Shown: positions 1 to 8,724 of the stretch, in pieces
Layout of the letters: the number at the start of each line of letters is the position of its first letter
Position numbering within the stretch: position 1 is the first letter of the stretch
Origin: Azomonas tarimensis
GTDB lineage: Bacteria; Pseudomonadota; Gammaproteobacteria; Pseudomonadales; Pseudomonadaceae
Assembly: GCF_042648805.1 (NCBI RefSeq)
Contig: NZ_JBHRXZ010000015.1
Span: 9,738 to 73,737 of the forward strand
DNA length: 64,000 nucleotides
Direction of reading: 5' to 3'
Made by a program: the position numbers and the translations under genes
The notes under the pieces: model-generated
Database searches by the model: none
What the model was told of the DNA's origin: nothing
The model's input: only the letters and a program-made list of their open reading frames with translations

Positions 1-480
1 GTGCGCTGGGTATATGCCGCCAATGACCACCGGCTCGAGGCGCGCCACGGCCAGCGGACTGGCGTCGACACCGGAGAGGCTTGCGACATAATCGCCAGAG
101 AACCGCACCCGGATGCGCTGGGCCGGCTCGGGACCCTCGTAGAACTGGAACCCACGGGTGTGCAGATCGATCGCGTTGCCGGACACCGATACAGCGCCCG
201 GGCCGCCAACCGTGGTTTCCCGGCGATAACCGAGCGCATCCAGTTCGGCGAGAAAGTCGTCCTTGGCAAGCTTCTGACCGGCAAACAACTCCAGGGGTCT
301 GGCGTAAACGGTAGCCGGAATGGTCCAGCGCTTGCCCGAGAACTTCTCCTGCACCATGGCATCCATGTAGATCGCAAAAGCGGCCAGGACCACCAGACCT
401 ACGAGGGACAACTTGACGGCCCAGCCCACCAGGGGACGCAGGCGACCGGTTCGGGGTTTAGAGCGCTTGCGGCGTGTCAC
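1..480 (-). CDS. mrcB: Penicillin-binding protein 1B, N-terminal part (window edge)
   Basis: Bifunctional transglycosylase/transpeptidase that polymerises and cross-links peptidoglycan at the inner membrane. Only the first 160 codons are here; the gene runs off the left edge. A basic cytoplasmic tail (VTRRKRSKPRTGRLRP) is followed by one membrane anchor at about residues 22-39, then the start of the UB2H regulatory domain with the motifs KRWTIPATVYARPLELF and IGGIYPAH typical of Pseudomonas PBP1b. The GTG at 480 is chosen because GGAG lies 7 bases upstream; a GTG one codon earlier is too close to it. The catalytic domains are outside the window. Confidence 0.9.
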   Translation of the reverse strand, partial: MTRRKRSKPRTGRLRPLVGWAVKLSLVGLVVLAAFAIYMDAMVQEKFSGKRWTIPATVYARPLELFAGQKLAKDDFLAELDALGYRRETTVGGPGAVSVSGNAIDLHTRGFQFYEGPEPAQRIRVRFSGDYVASLSGVDASPLAVARLEPVVIGGIYPAH

Positions 481-623
481 CACTGTTCTCCAGATCTGTT
501 GCAGCCAGTAGTGAATCCAAACCGCAGGCACCGGGCCAGACAGCCGCCAGCCTGGGCTGCAACGCTACGTCGCCAGGCGGACTGGAGAGTGGCTAGGCGC
601 CACATCTCTTGCGGGAGGCGCGC

Positions 624-629
624 ATTATA
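624..629 (-). promoter_or_regulatory. Probable -10 box of mrcB
   Basis: A perfect TATAAT on the minus strand, about 145 bases upstream of the mrcB start. No convincing -35 hexamer is visible at 16-18 bases, so the assignment rests on the -10 alone. The rest of 481-768 holds no other gene I can support. Confidence 0.4.
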
Positions 630-768
630 CGCAGTTTGCCAAACAGGAAGATGGCCTCCCAGCGGTTTGCAGAGCACAGCTCAAACGCCATAATGCCGAG
701 TCATGCGTCCCTGTGAACCGCTTCACGCAGTATCACTCGCCCCTCCCTCGACACCCCAAGGAAAGACC

Positions 769-2331
769 GTGAGCCAAGTCTTGATCGACGCCCTGCAGAA
801 CCCGGCCGTATACCCGCATCCGGTGAAGCACCTGCGGATCATCGAAACCCACATTTCCTGGGTGATCCTCACCGGGGATTTTGCCTACAAGATGAAAAAG
901 CCGGTGGACTTCGGTTTTCTCAACTTCACCGATCTTGCCGCCCGCAAGCACTTCTGCGAGGAAGAGCTGCGCCTCAATCAGCGCATGGCCCCGGAGCTCT
1001 ACCTCGAGGTGATTCCAGTGACCGGCAGCCTCCAGCAACCCGAACTGGGGGGTACGGGCGAACCCATCGAATACCTGCTCAAGATGCGAGAGTTTCCCCA
1101 GACCCAACTGCTCGCCCAGTTGCAGGCGCGCGGCGAGCTTGGCGATGCGCACATCGATGCGCTGGCCGAACAGATCGCCCGCTTCCACCTGCAGACCCCG
1201 CATGTGGAGGCCACTCACCCACTGAGCAGCGCCGAAGCCATCGTCGCGCCCATGCGGCAGAATTTCGAGCAGATCCGGCCACTGCTCCACGAGCGACAGG
1301 ACCTGACCCAGCTCGACGCCCTTGAAGCCTGGATGGAAAGCAGCATCACCCGCCTGCAGCCGCTGCTGCAACGCCGCTGCGAAGAAGGCTTCATTCGTGA
1401 GTGCCACGGCGACCTGCATCTGGGCAACGCCACGCTCATCGACGACCGCGTAGTGCTCTTCGACTGCATCGAGTTCAACGAGCCTTTCCGCCTGATCGAC
1501 ATTGCCTCGGATGCGGCCTTTCTCGCCATGGATCTGGAAGATCGCGGCCTGAAAAGCCAGGCCCGGCGCTTTCTCAACGCCTGGCTCGAGCACACCGGCG
1601 ACTACGACGCATTGCATCTGCTCAAGCTGTACAAGGCCTATCGCGCGCTGGTACGAGCCAAGGTCAACCTGTTCCGCCTGCATCAGGAGCAGGACTCGGT
1701 GGAACGCAAGGTCATCCTGCGTCACTACCGCAGCTACGCCAACCTGGCCGAAAGCTACAGCGCCATCCCGTCGCGCTTCCTGGCCATCACCCACGGCGTT
1801 TCGGCGGTCGGCAAGAGCCAGGTCGCGCTGCGCCTGGTCGAGGCGCTCGGTGCCGTTCGGCTGCGCTCGGACGTCGAGCGCAAACGTCTGCTCGGTGACC
1901 AGGCAGAAGGTGCCGCCGGCCAGCTGGACGCCGGCATCTACAGCCCCGCGTCCAGCGAGGCGACCTACAGCCGTCTGCATGAGCTCGGCGAGATGGCGCT
2001 GCAGGCCGGCTATCCCGCGGTGCTGGATGCCACCTACCTGAAGCAGGCGCAGCGCAACCAGGCCTGCCACGCGGCTGAAGCCAACGGCGTTCCCTTCGTC
2101 ATCATCGACTGTCAGGCGCCGGCGGCTGTCGTCGCGCAATGGCTGGCTCAACGCCAGGCCGAAGGCAGAGACCCCTCCGACGCCACCCTCGCGGTGATCG
2201 AGGCACAACACGCCAGCCGCGAACCGCTGAGCGACGTGGAGCTGGGACATACCAAGCGCGTCGACACCCATGACGCCGGCAGCCTCGAGCAACTGGTCGG
2301 CAGCATCCGCCAATCCTTGCCCGGCCTGTAA
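769..2331 (+). CDS. Bifunctional phosphotransferase-fold/P-loop ATP-binding protein
   Basis: A 520-residue protein of two kinase-like halves. The N-terminal half has an aminoglycoside-phosphotransferase fold, with HGDLHLGN at about residue 212 and DCIEF just after as catalytic and metal-binding motifs. The C-terminal half is a P-loop kinase with GVSAVGKS at about residues 343-350. The substrate is unknown. An in-frame ATG exists at 703, but the GTG at 769 follows AAGGA by 5 bases and gives the N-terminus (MSQVLIDALQNP) that I remember from Pseudomonas relatives. It is divergent from mrcB. Confidence 0.85.
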   Translation: MSQVLIDALQNPAVYPHPVKHLRIIETHISWVILTGDFAYKMKKPVDFGFLNFTDLAARKHFCEEELRLNQRMAPELYLEVIPVTGSLQQPELGGTGEPIEYLLKMREFPQTQLLAQLQARGELGDAHIDALAEQIARFHLQTPHVEATHPLSSAEAIVAPMRQNFEQIRPLLHERQDLTQLDALEAWMESSITRLQPLLQRRCEEGFIRECHGDLHLGNATLIDDRVVLFDCIEFNEPFRLIDIASDAAFLAMDLEDRGLKSQARRFLNAWLEHTGDYDALHLLKLYKAYRALVRAKVNLFRLHQEQDSVERKVILRHYRSYANLAESYSAIPSRFLAITHGVSAVGKSQVALRLVEALGAVRLRSDVERKRLLGDQAEGAAGQLDAGIYSPASSEATYSRLHELGEMALQAGYPAVLDATYLKQAQRNQACHAAEANGVPFVIIDCQAPAAVVAQWLAQRQAEGRDPSDATLAVIEAQHASREPLSDVELGHTKRVDTHDAGSLEQLVGSIRQSLPGL

Positions 2332-2470
2332 CGTCCGCCCAGGCGGGGCGTTCCATCGGGGCAGCCCGCCATAACAAGAGCTGGCTCACAACCTCCACAC
2401 ATCGGAATTTACTCGAGCCGTCGTGCCCCCTATCGTGACCTGGTCATCGATCATCGGGCAGGACATCGCC

Positions 2471-3274
2471 ATGTATCTTCTGGGAGAGCCACCAGGCTAC
2501 GCCGACGCTCTGGCGGAGCGTCTGCAGCATCTGCTTCTCGGGCTACTCGACGGGCTGCCCGCAGCCGGAGCCAGCATACGGATAGAAGACAGCGATGATG
2601 TGCTTGCCGAACTGCCGGCAGGACAGCTCTTCCTGGTTCAGAGCGGGCTGCTGCATGTGTTGGTCGACGAGCGCCCGCTCATCTACCTGCAGGAGGGCGA
2701 TCTCCTCGGCCTGCGCCAGGATTCGGGGCGAGACGGTCCGGCATACCGCTACAGCTGCGATGAGCCCGTCGAACTCCTGCCCTACGATCGCCATCTGGCG
2801 CTTCGTCATATTCACACGTGCGAAACCCGCCAGGACCAGTTCACCCAGTACCTCATCGGGCAGGCAGACCTGCTGTCTTCAGCCCTGGCGCGTCTTCGCC
2901 AGCCGGAGATCCGGCCGATCAGCGCCGTTCGGCATTTCCGTGCAGGAGAAGAACTCATCCGCGAAGGCGACGATGCGGATGATGTGTTCATCATCATCGA
3001 CGGGCATGCCGAAGCCTTCGTCAATGGCCAAAAGGTGGGTGACGTTCAAAAGGATGAGATATTTGGCGCCATGGCGGTTTTCACCCATGAGAAACGCAGC
3101 GCGGCAGTGATCGCCAGCGCACCGGGCTCACTGATGGTCATTCCGAAAAAACAGTTTCTCGCGCTGATGCAAGGCAATCCCCGTATTGCCCACAGCCTCA
3201 TCGAGAGCATGGCCCGGCGAATCGACCAGATGAACAAGGAAATCACCCGGCTTCGATTACCGATGGCCGGTTAG
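2471..3274 (+). CDS. cbpA: Cyclic-nucleotide-binding protein CbpA
   Basis: A 267-residue soluble protein without an obvious DNA-binding domain. The C-terminal half (about 150-250) is a cyclic-nucleotide-binding domain: FRAGEELIREGDDADDVFII, then the cassette FGAMAVFTHEKRSAAV. The N-terminal half looks like a degenerate copy of the same fold. In P. aeruginosa the homologue is a cAMP-binding protein under Vfr control; the assignment here rests on sequence and on its position beside prrF and phuW. The residue after FG in the cassette is Ala200 where most family members have Glu. The ATG at 2471 is preferred over upstream in-frame starts because GGCAGGAC precedes it by about 8 bases. Confidence 0.8.
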   Translation: MYLLGEPPGYADALAERLQHLLLGLLDGLPAAGASIRIEDSDDVLAELPAGQLFLVQSGLLHVLVDERPLIYLQEGDLLGLRQDSGRDGPAYRYSCDEPVELLPYDRHLALRHIHTCETRQDQFTQYLIGQADLLSSALARLRQPEIRPISAVRHFRAGEELIREGDDADDVFIIIDGHAEAFVNGQKVGDVQKDEIFGAMAVFTHEKRSAAVIASAPGSLMVIPKKQFLALMQGNPRIAHSLIESMARRIDQMNKEITRLRLPMAG

Positions 3275-3284
3275 CCAACAGCAC

Positions 3285-3313
3285 TTGACTCTCAAATAGG
3301 AACGATTATTATT
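3285..3313 (+). promoter_or_regulatory. prrF promoter with overlapping Fur box
   Basis: TTGACT at 3285-3290 and TATTAT at 3307-3312 are separated by 16 bases, placing +1 near 3319. A Fur-like site at about 3295-3313 overlaps the -10; I count 11 of 19 matches to the GATAATGATAATCATTATC consensus. This predicts repression when iron is plentiful, as known for PrrF. Confidence 0.75.
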
Positions 3314-3318
3314 AACTC

Positions 3319-3424
3319 AACTGATCGCGAGATCAGCCGTTAATCTGCAGCCTCAGGTCGGCTACAGGTTTTCTCCTCATCAGGCTATTACGGTTTTCGA
3401 CCCGGCGCTGCCGGGTCTTTTTTT
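3319..3424 (+). ncRNA. prrF: PrrF iron-responsive small RNA (single copy)
   Basis: About 106 nt between cbpA and phuW, the same position as the PrrF locus of P. aeruginosa. The 5' end (AACTGATCGCGAGATCAGCC) and the central pairing region (CTCAGGTCGGCTACAGG, TTCTCCTCATCAGGC) match what I remember of PrrF. The RNA ends in a strong intrinsic terminator. PrrF base-pairs with mRNAs of iron-using proteins such as sodB and spares iron under starvation. Only one copy is visible, whereas P. aeruginosa has prrF1 and prrF2 in tandem. The 3' part overlaps the convergent phuW coding end. Confidence 0.85.
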
Positions 3425-4302
3425 GCCTCGCGAAACCGGGCGCAATGATCCTGTTCGGGCTGCGCTGGGGTAAACCAGACGTAGTCGGCCTGTTCGGCCC
3501 CTACGCTTTGCCCGACCTCCGCCAGCATCACCACTACCCCACCGTCGTCCCTGCCCAGATCCTTCAGATGAAGGGGAACGCCAAGATCGCGCCGCGCATG
3601 GAAGGCCCCGGCAAGCAACATCGCCGGAGCCGGAGCCTCGAGTAGTCGCTCCGCCATCCGGCGGTCCCGCTGTTGCTGGACCGAGAGCATCGCGGGAATC
3701 TGGCTTTCAGGCAGCATGTCGCAATGCGACACCCGGATCTGCGCGGTCAGCGTCTGCACCACCGGCGCTGCCGTGGCATGAACGCCGCTAAGCCTGGTGC
3801 CGCCCCGGTAGATGGCGCCGATTTCATCGCGATCGAGGTTCGCCGCCAGGAGCGGATACGGCTGGCCGAGCGCATATTCGACCAGCGGTCCGTAAAGCGC
3901 CCAGTCCCATCCGGCCCGCCAGCCCAGCGCCGCCTGCAGATCGGCTGGGGGCTGGTCACTACCGAGCGCATGCTGAACCTGCTGCACCAGTGGCTGCTGG
4001 ACGGGGTCGAGCATCTCCAGCAACAAACTACCTTGGTCGCGGTGCCCCGCCATCGCCTTCAGCAGCCACAGCTGTAAGGCATGGTGATCGGGATTGTCGT
4101 GCCGCTCGCCGACCAGCACTCGTGATTGACCGGCCAGATCGGTCACCAGTTCTTCAGGGGTCAGACTCCGCCCCGTACGCAGCTCCAGGATCTGCCCCAG
4201 GTCGGCATGGTCACGTCCCTCGGGGCTCTGCCACTCGGGCAACGGCGGCTGCGACGCACAGGCCGACAACAACATCAACAGCGGCACCAGCAGATAACCC
4301 AT
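3388..4302 (-). CDS. phuW: ChaN-family haem-binding lipoprotein PhuW
   Basis: A 304-residue lipoprotein with a short signal peptide ending in the lipobox LLSAC, then a ChaN (Tiki/TraB-like) domain with VLVGERHDNPDHH near the start and LLAGAFHARRDLG near the end. The family binds haem and helps iron uptake at the envelope. The ATG at 4302 is preferred over an in-frame ATG at 4326 because GGAGGAG lies about 6 bases before it and the shorter form gives a clean lipoprotein signal. It is the last gene of phuU-phuV-phuW; its final codons run antisense to the prrF terminator. Confidence 0.8.
   Translation of the reverse strand: MGYLLVPLLMLLSACASQPPLPEWQSPEGRDHADLGQILELRTGRSLTPEELVTDLAGQSRVLVGERHDNPDHHALQLWLLKAMAGHRDQGSLLLEMLDPVQQPLVQQVQHALGSDQPPADLQAALGWRAGWDWALYGPLVEYALGQPYPLLAANLDRDEIGAIYRGGTRLSGVHATAAPVVQTLTAQIRVSHCDMLPESQIPAMLSVQQQRDRRMAERLLEAPAPAMLLAGAFHARRDLGVPLHLKDLGRDDGGVVVMLAEVGQSVGAEQADYVWFTPAQPEQDHCARFREAKKDPAAPGRKP
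3399..3424 (+). terminator. Intrinsic terminator of prrF
   Basis: Eight-base-pair stem GACCCGGC/GCCGGGTC around GCT (3399-3417), followed by seven T at 3418-3424. Confidence 0.9.
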
Positions 4303-4322
4303 TGACGCTCCTCCGTTCGTTT

Positions 4323-5090
4323 TCAACGCGCGATCACCAGCGGATGGCCGCGCTCCGGATGAGGCTGGACCAATACTTCCAGACCAAACACCTGCTGCAC
4401 CCGTTCCGGTACCAGCACCTGTTCGGCGCTCCCGGCACTTCTGACCGTCCCTTCGGCGATCAGCACCAGCTTGTCACCATAGCGCGCAGCCAGATTGAGG
4501 TCGTGCAGAATGGCCAGCGCCGTGCCGCCCCGCTCGACAAAGGTCCGCACCACATCCAGCAACTGGTATTGATGACGCGGATCCAGGCTCGAGGTGGGCT
4601 CGTCGAGCAGCAGCACCTGGCCCTGCCCGCCCGGCCAGAGCTGCGCCAGTACCCTCGCCAGATGCACGCGCTGCTGCTCACCCGCAGATAACTTCAGGTA
4701 ACTGCGTGTCCGCAGGTGCATGATGTCGGTGCTTCGCATGGCCTGATCAACTACCTCCTGGTCGTGCTCGCGCCCGCTGGCGTGAGGCAACCGCCCCATC
4801 GCGACCACCTCTTCCACGGCGAACGCGAACCCCAGGCTGGAATGTTGCGCGAGGACCGCCAGGCGTCTGGCACGCTCCAGCGGCGGCCAGCGGGACAACA
4901 GGCGCCCATCCAGCGACACCCGCCCCGTCTGCGCCTGCAACTCCCCACAGAGCGCGCCGAGCAGAGTGCTCTTGCCCGCGCCATTGGGGCCCAGCACAGC
5001 GGTGAGTTCGCCAGGGCGCAAGGCCAGGTCTATATCCTGAAGCACCAGACGCTCCCCACGTACGACCCCCACCCCCTCGGCGATCAGCAT
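4323..5090 (-). CDS. phuV: Haem ABC transporter ATPase PhuV/HmuV
   Basis: A 255-residue ABC ATPase that powers haem import through PhuU. It shows Walker A GPNGAGKST at about residue 36, signature LSAGEQQR, Walker B VLLLDEPTSSLD and the switch His in AILHDLNLA. The length is normal for HmuV. Its ATG overlaps the phuU stop by one base (TGATG), so translation is probably coupled. Confidence 0.9.
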   Translation of the reverse strand: MLIAEGVGVVRGERLVLQDIDLALRPGELTAVLGPNGAGKSTLLGALCGELQAQTGRVSLDGRLLSRWPPLERARRLAVLAQHSSLGFAFAVEEVVAMGRLPHASGREHDQEVVDQAMRSTDIMHLRTRSYLKLSAGEQQRVHLARVLAQLWPGGQGQVLLLDEPTSSLDPRHQYQLLDVVRTFVERGGTALAILHDLNLAARYGDKLVLIAEGTVRSAGSAEQVLVPERVQQVFGLEVLVQPHPERGHPLVIAR

Positions 5091-6130
5091 CAGGCACGCC
5101 TTTTCAAGAGAAGGAAAATAAAGAAGGGAGCGCCGATCAATGCCGTGACGATCCCTATAGGCAATTCAGCGGGGGCGATCAACAGGCGCGCCGCCAGGTC
5201 GGCCAGCAGCAGCAAGGTCCCCCCCGCCAGGCCAGCGGCCGGCAACAGCAATCGATGATTCGGCCCCACCAGCAGACGCATCAGGTGCGGCACCACCAGC
5301 CCGACGAAGCCGATCAGCCCGGCGGCGGCCACGGCCGCCCCCACCGCCAACGCGGTGCAGAAAACCAGCTCCGCTTTCAATCGCTCCACTGCGAACCCCA
5401 GGTGCCTCGCTTCGGACTCGCCGAGCAGCAGCGCATTCAGGGCATCGGCCCGCCGCGGCAACCAGCAGCCCACCAGCAAAGCGACCAGGGCCAGCGGCAA
5501 CAGGCCGGAAAACCCCGCTCCGGAAAGGTTGCCGAGATTCCAGAACACCAGAGAACGCAGGCTGCTGTCGTCGGCCAGGTAAGTAAAGAGACCGATGACC
5601 GCACCAGCCAAGGCCGTTACCGCGATGCCAGCCAGCAACATGGTGGACACCTGAGTCTGGCCCTGAACGCGACCAAGACGATAGACCAGGGTCGTCACGC
5701 CAAGGCCGCCAGCGAAGGCGCACACCGACAGCACGTACGGCTGAGCCGCAGCGGGCCAACCGCCGAGCAAGGCACCGCCTACCAAGGCGCCTGCCGCCCC
5801 CAGCGCCGCACCGCTGGAAACACCGATCAGCCCAGGGTCGGCAAGGGGATTGCGAAACAAACCCTGCATGGCCACCCCCGACATGGCCAGCAGCGCCCCC
5901 ACCAGCAGGCCGGTAAGGCTACGCGGCAGACGAATCTGGCCGATGATGGCCTCGGCCTGGGAAATATCGCCAGCCGCTACGACCGGCAAGCCCGCGAGGC
6001 GCAACCCCGCCTGCAGGCTCTCGCCAAGCCCAAGAGGGACCGCTCCCAGGGCGAGCGACAGCCAGAACATGAACAGCATCAACAAGAACAGCCCTGCAAA
6101 GAGCGGCCTTACCGCCAGCCCGGAACGCAT
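5090..6130 (-). CDS. phuU: Haem ABC transporter permease PhuU/HmuU
   Basis: A 346-residue FecCD/BtuC-type permease with about ten hydrophobic segments and the family motif GAxLAMSGVAMQGLFRNPLADPGLIG (seen at about residues 80-105), which contacts the ATPase. The ATG at 6130 is used; a TTG at 6136 is also possible since AGGTAGAGC precedes it. It is first in the phuUVW operon. The usual periplasmic binding protein gene phuT is not upstream: the next gene is the divergent dsbD. I see no convincing Fur box in 6131-6319. Confidence 0.88.
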   Translation of the reverse strand: MRSGLAVRPLFAGLFLLMLFMFWLSLALGAVPLGLGESLQAGLRLAGLPVVAAGDISQAEAIIGQIRLPRSLTGLLVGALLAMSGVAMQGLFRNPLADPGLIGVSSGAALGAAGALVGGALLGGWPAAAQPYVLSVCAFAGGLGVTTLVYRLGRVQGQTQVSTMLLAGIAVTALAGAVIGLFTYLADDSSLRSLVFWNLGNLSGAGFSGLLPLALVALLVGCWLPRRADALNALLLGESEARHLGFAVERLKAELVFCTALAVGAAVAAAGLIGFVGLVVPHLMRLLVGPNHRLLLPAAGLAGGTLLLLADLAARLLIAPAELPIGIVTALIGAPFFIFLLLKRRA

Positions 6131-6319
6131 CGTCAAGCTCTACCTGATTTCAGGCCGGGAAGGATAGAAGCCAGGAGATGCCCAACGCCAGGCCAATCGC
6201 CGCGACACGGGTAGAAAAGCAGCATCCGGTAGCAAATCACGGATAAACGCGACCTTCAGCCCCATCCCAGCCATGCCAGGCTTGGGTATCATGCCGCCAC
6301 CTTCGACCAAGAGTCTGCC

Positions 6320-8080
6320 ATGCGCCGTCTGTTGTCCCTGCTGCTATTGGCTTTTGCCCTGCCCGCCTTTGCCGGCCTGTTCGACGCCAGACCGAGCGCA
6401 ACCCTGGGTGGGCCGCTGAACAACACCGCGGACTTCCTCCCGGTGCGCGAGGCATTTCAACTCAGCCTGACCGAGGCGACAGCCGAGCGCATCGAGCTGC
6501 GCTTCGTGGCCGCCGAAGGCTACTACCTCTATCGCCATCGCTTCGACTTCGCCGCCGATGGGGTGACCCTGGGCGAACCGCAACTCCCGGCCGGAGAGCA
6601 CAAGACTGATGAATACTTCGGCGACGTCGAGGTGTACTACGGCGTAATGGACATCGTCCTGCCGGTCGACAACCCGGACGAACGCCCCTTTACGCTGCAG
6701 GTGAGCTACCAGGGTTGCGCCGACAAGGGCCTGTGCTATCCCCCGGAGACCGAGACCCTGACCATCGGCGCAGGTTCGGAAACCGCCAGCGAGGAACGCG
6801 GCGGCCTCTCCTGGCGGGTCATCGTGCTGTTTTTTCTCGCGGGCCTGGGCCTGACCTTCACACCATGCGTGCTGCCGATGCTGCCCATTCTGTCGGGTGT
6901 GGTTTTGCGCGGACAGACGGGCGGCCTGCGCAGCTTTCTCTTGTCGCTGGCCTATGTGCTGCCGATGGCCGCCGGGTTTGCCGTGCTTGGCGCGCTGATG
7001 GGGCTGTTCGGCGCCGAGCTCAACCTGCAGGCGCGCATGCAGTCGCCCTGGGTTCTGGTACCTTTCGCGCTGTTCTTCGGGCTCTTCGCCCTGGCGATGT
7101 TCGGCTTGTTCGACCTGCGCCTGCCACGCGCCATCAGCGCACCGCTGGACCGTCTGGCCGGCCAGACCCGCGGAGGCTCCTTTACCGGGGCGGCAGTACT
7201 CGGCCTGCTCTCCAGTCTCCTGGTGTCGCCCTGTGTCACCGCCCCGCTGGCTGGCGCGCTGCTGTACATCAGCGCCAGTGGCGATGCCCTGGGCGGCGGA
7301 CTGCAGCTGTTCGCGCTGGGTTTGGGCATGGGCACCCCGCTGGTGCTGTTTGCCACCGGCGGCGGTGCCCTGCTGCCTCGCAGCGGCCCCTGGATGATCG
7401 CGGTACGCAACCTGTTTGGCGTCCTGCTGCTAGCGGTGGCCGTCTGGCTGCTGGAGCGCGTCCTGCCCGGCCCGATCAGCCTTGCCCTGTGGGGCGCCCT
7501 GGCTGCGGGAAGCGCCCTGTTTCTCGGCACCCTGGAATTCACCGCGAAGACCAGCCGGCAGAAACTTGCCCAACTGGGCGGCCTGATGCTCCTGGTCTAT
7601 GCCCTGGCCGCCTGGGTCGGCGCACTGCAGGGCGCCTCGGACCCGCTGCGCCCGCTGCCTGCCGCCGGTGGCAGCTTCAGCTCCGTTCAGCCGCAGGGCG
7701 AAGGCTGGTACACCATAACCACTCCTGCCGAACTGGACGCCCAGCTTGCAGCCGCGCGCAACGCCGCTCAACCCGTGCTGCTCGACTGGTATGCCGACTG
7801 GTGCATCAGCTGCAAGGTGATCGAGCGTGAAGTCCTCGCCAACCCGCAAATCGTGCCGCGATTGGCCGGCTATCGGCTGCTCCGCTTCGACGTGACCGCC
7901 AGCAACGCCGAACAGCGCGCCCTGCTCGATCGCTACCGACTTTTCGGCCCGCCAGCGCTGCTGTTCTTTGACGGCCGCGCCGAAGAGCTGGCCGAGATCC
8001 GCGTGGTGGGCGAGATCGATGTCGCCGCGTTCTCCAGCCGACTGGACCGAGCCGAGACTCTAATCCAGGAAGTACGCTGA
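6320..8080 (+). CDS. dsbD: Thiol:disulfide interchange protein DsbD
   Basis: Carries reducing power from cytoplasmic thioredoxin to periplasmic substrates, including the cytochrome c maturation and DsbC branches. The 586-residue protein has a signal peptide (to about residue 18), a periplasmic alpha domain with Cys133 and Cys139 (CADKGLCYPP), an eight-helix membrane domain with Cys183 (FTPCVLP) and Cys305 (SPCVTAP), and a C-terminal thioredoxin domain with Cys495/Cys498 (WCISCK). All six redox cysteines are present. It starts a plus-strand run that continues with aroQ and accBC. Confidence 0.95.
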   Translation: MRRLLSLLLLAFALPAFAGLFDARPSATLGGPLNNTADFLPVREAFQLSLTEATAERIELRFVAAEGYYLYRHRFDFAADGVTLGEPQLPAGEHKTDEYFGDVEVYYGVMDIVLPVDNPDERPFTLQVSYQGCADKGLCYPPETETLTIGAGSETASEERGGLSWRVIVLFFLAGLGLTFTPCVLPMLPILSGVVLRGQTGGLRSFLLSLAYVLPMAAGFAVLGALMGLFGAELNLQARMQSPWVLVPFALFFGLFALAMFGLFDLRLPRAISAPLDRLAGQTRGGSFTGAAVLGLLSSLLVSPCVTAPLAGALLYISASGDALGGGLQLFALGLGMGTPLVLFATGGGALLPRSGPWMIAVRNLFGVLLLAVAVWLLERVLPGPISLALWGALAAGSALFLGTLEFTAKTSRQKLAQLGGLMLLVYALAAWVGALQGASDPLRPLPAAGGSFSSVQPQGEGWYTITTPAELDAQLAAARNAAQPVLLDWYADWCISCKVIEREVLANPQIVPRLAGYRLLRFDVTASNAEQRALLDRYRLFGPPALLFFDGRAEELAEIRVVGEIDVAAFSSRLDRAETLIQEVR

Positions 8081-8198
8081 CATTTCCGGACAAATTGCCG
8101 ACATTTGTCACGTTTGAGAGACTGGACAGCCGCCTTGCGGTTCATGCATATTCCACCCCCTCAAACGCAGTCCTGCCTAGAACAACAAGGAATCGCCC

Positions 8199-8642
8199 AT
8201 GGCCACGCTTCTGGTCCTGCACGGCCCCAACCTCAACCTGCTCGGTACGCGGGAGCCTGGGGTATACGGGGCGGTGACCCTGCCGGAGATCAACCGGGAT
8301 CTGGAACAGCGCGCGCGTGACAGCGGCCACCACCTGCTTCACCTGCAATCGAACGCCGAACATGAATTGATCGAACGCATTCATGCCGCACGTGAGGAAA
8401 GTGTCGACTTCATCATCATCAACCCGGCCGCGTTTACCCACACCAGCGTGGCGATACGTGACGCATTGCTGGCGGTGAGCATCCCATTCATCGAAGTGCA
8501 CCTGTCCAACGTGCACAAGCGAGAACCCTTCCGTCATCACTCCTATTTTTCCGACGTGGCGGTAGGAGTGATCTGCGGCCTCGGCGCCAGTGGCTACCGC
8601 CTGGCCCTCGAGGCCGCCCTGGAACAACTCGCCGCTACCTGA
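8199..8642 (+). CDS. aroQ: Type II 3-dehydroquinate dehydratase
   Basis: Converts 3-dehydroquinate to 3-dehydroshikimate in the shikimate pathway. At 147 residues it has normal length. The active-site Tyr23 lies in the flexible loop GTREPGVYG after GPNLNLLG; NPAAFTHTS and EVHLSNVHKRE supply the Asn, His and Arg ligands. An AAGGAA sequence precedes the ATG. It lies between dsbD and accB, as in P. aeruginosa. Confidence 0.95.
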   Translation: MATLLVLHGPNLNLLGTREPGVYGAVTLPEINRDLEQRARDSGHHLLHLQSNAEHELIERIHAAREESVDFIIINPAAFTHTSVAIRDALLAVSIPFIEVHLSNVHKREPFRHHSYFSDVAVGVICGLGASGYRLALEAALEQLAAT

Positions 8643-8724
8643 ACGCGGCCGACCGGCCAAAGCCGGCCTGGCGCTATAGCGGCCCGCACGTCCCTTACCT
8701 TTTATTCCCGGGAGTCAGAGCTTC

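Noticed and set aside
1..693. Open plus-strand frame of 230 codons at the left end
   Set aside because: It is antisense to mrcB, whose PBP1b signature reads clearly on the minus strand.
733..2313. Long minus-strand frame (526 codons) under the kinase/P-loop gene
   Set aside because: High-GC mirror frame; residues show no domain and the plus strand carries recognisable motifs and a ribosome site.
6131..6319. Fur box or remnant of phuT upstream of phuU
   Set aside because: No sequence close to the Fur consensus and no frame resembling a periplasmic binding protein could be found.
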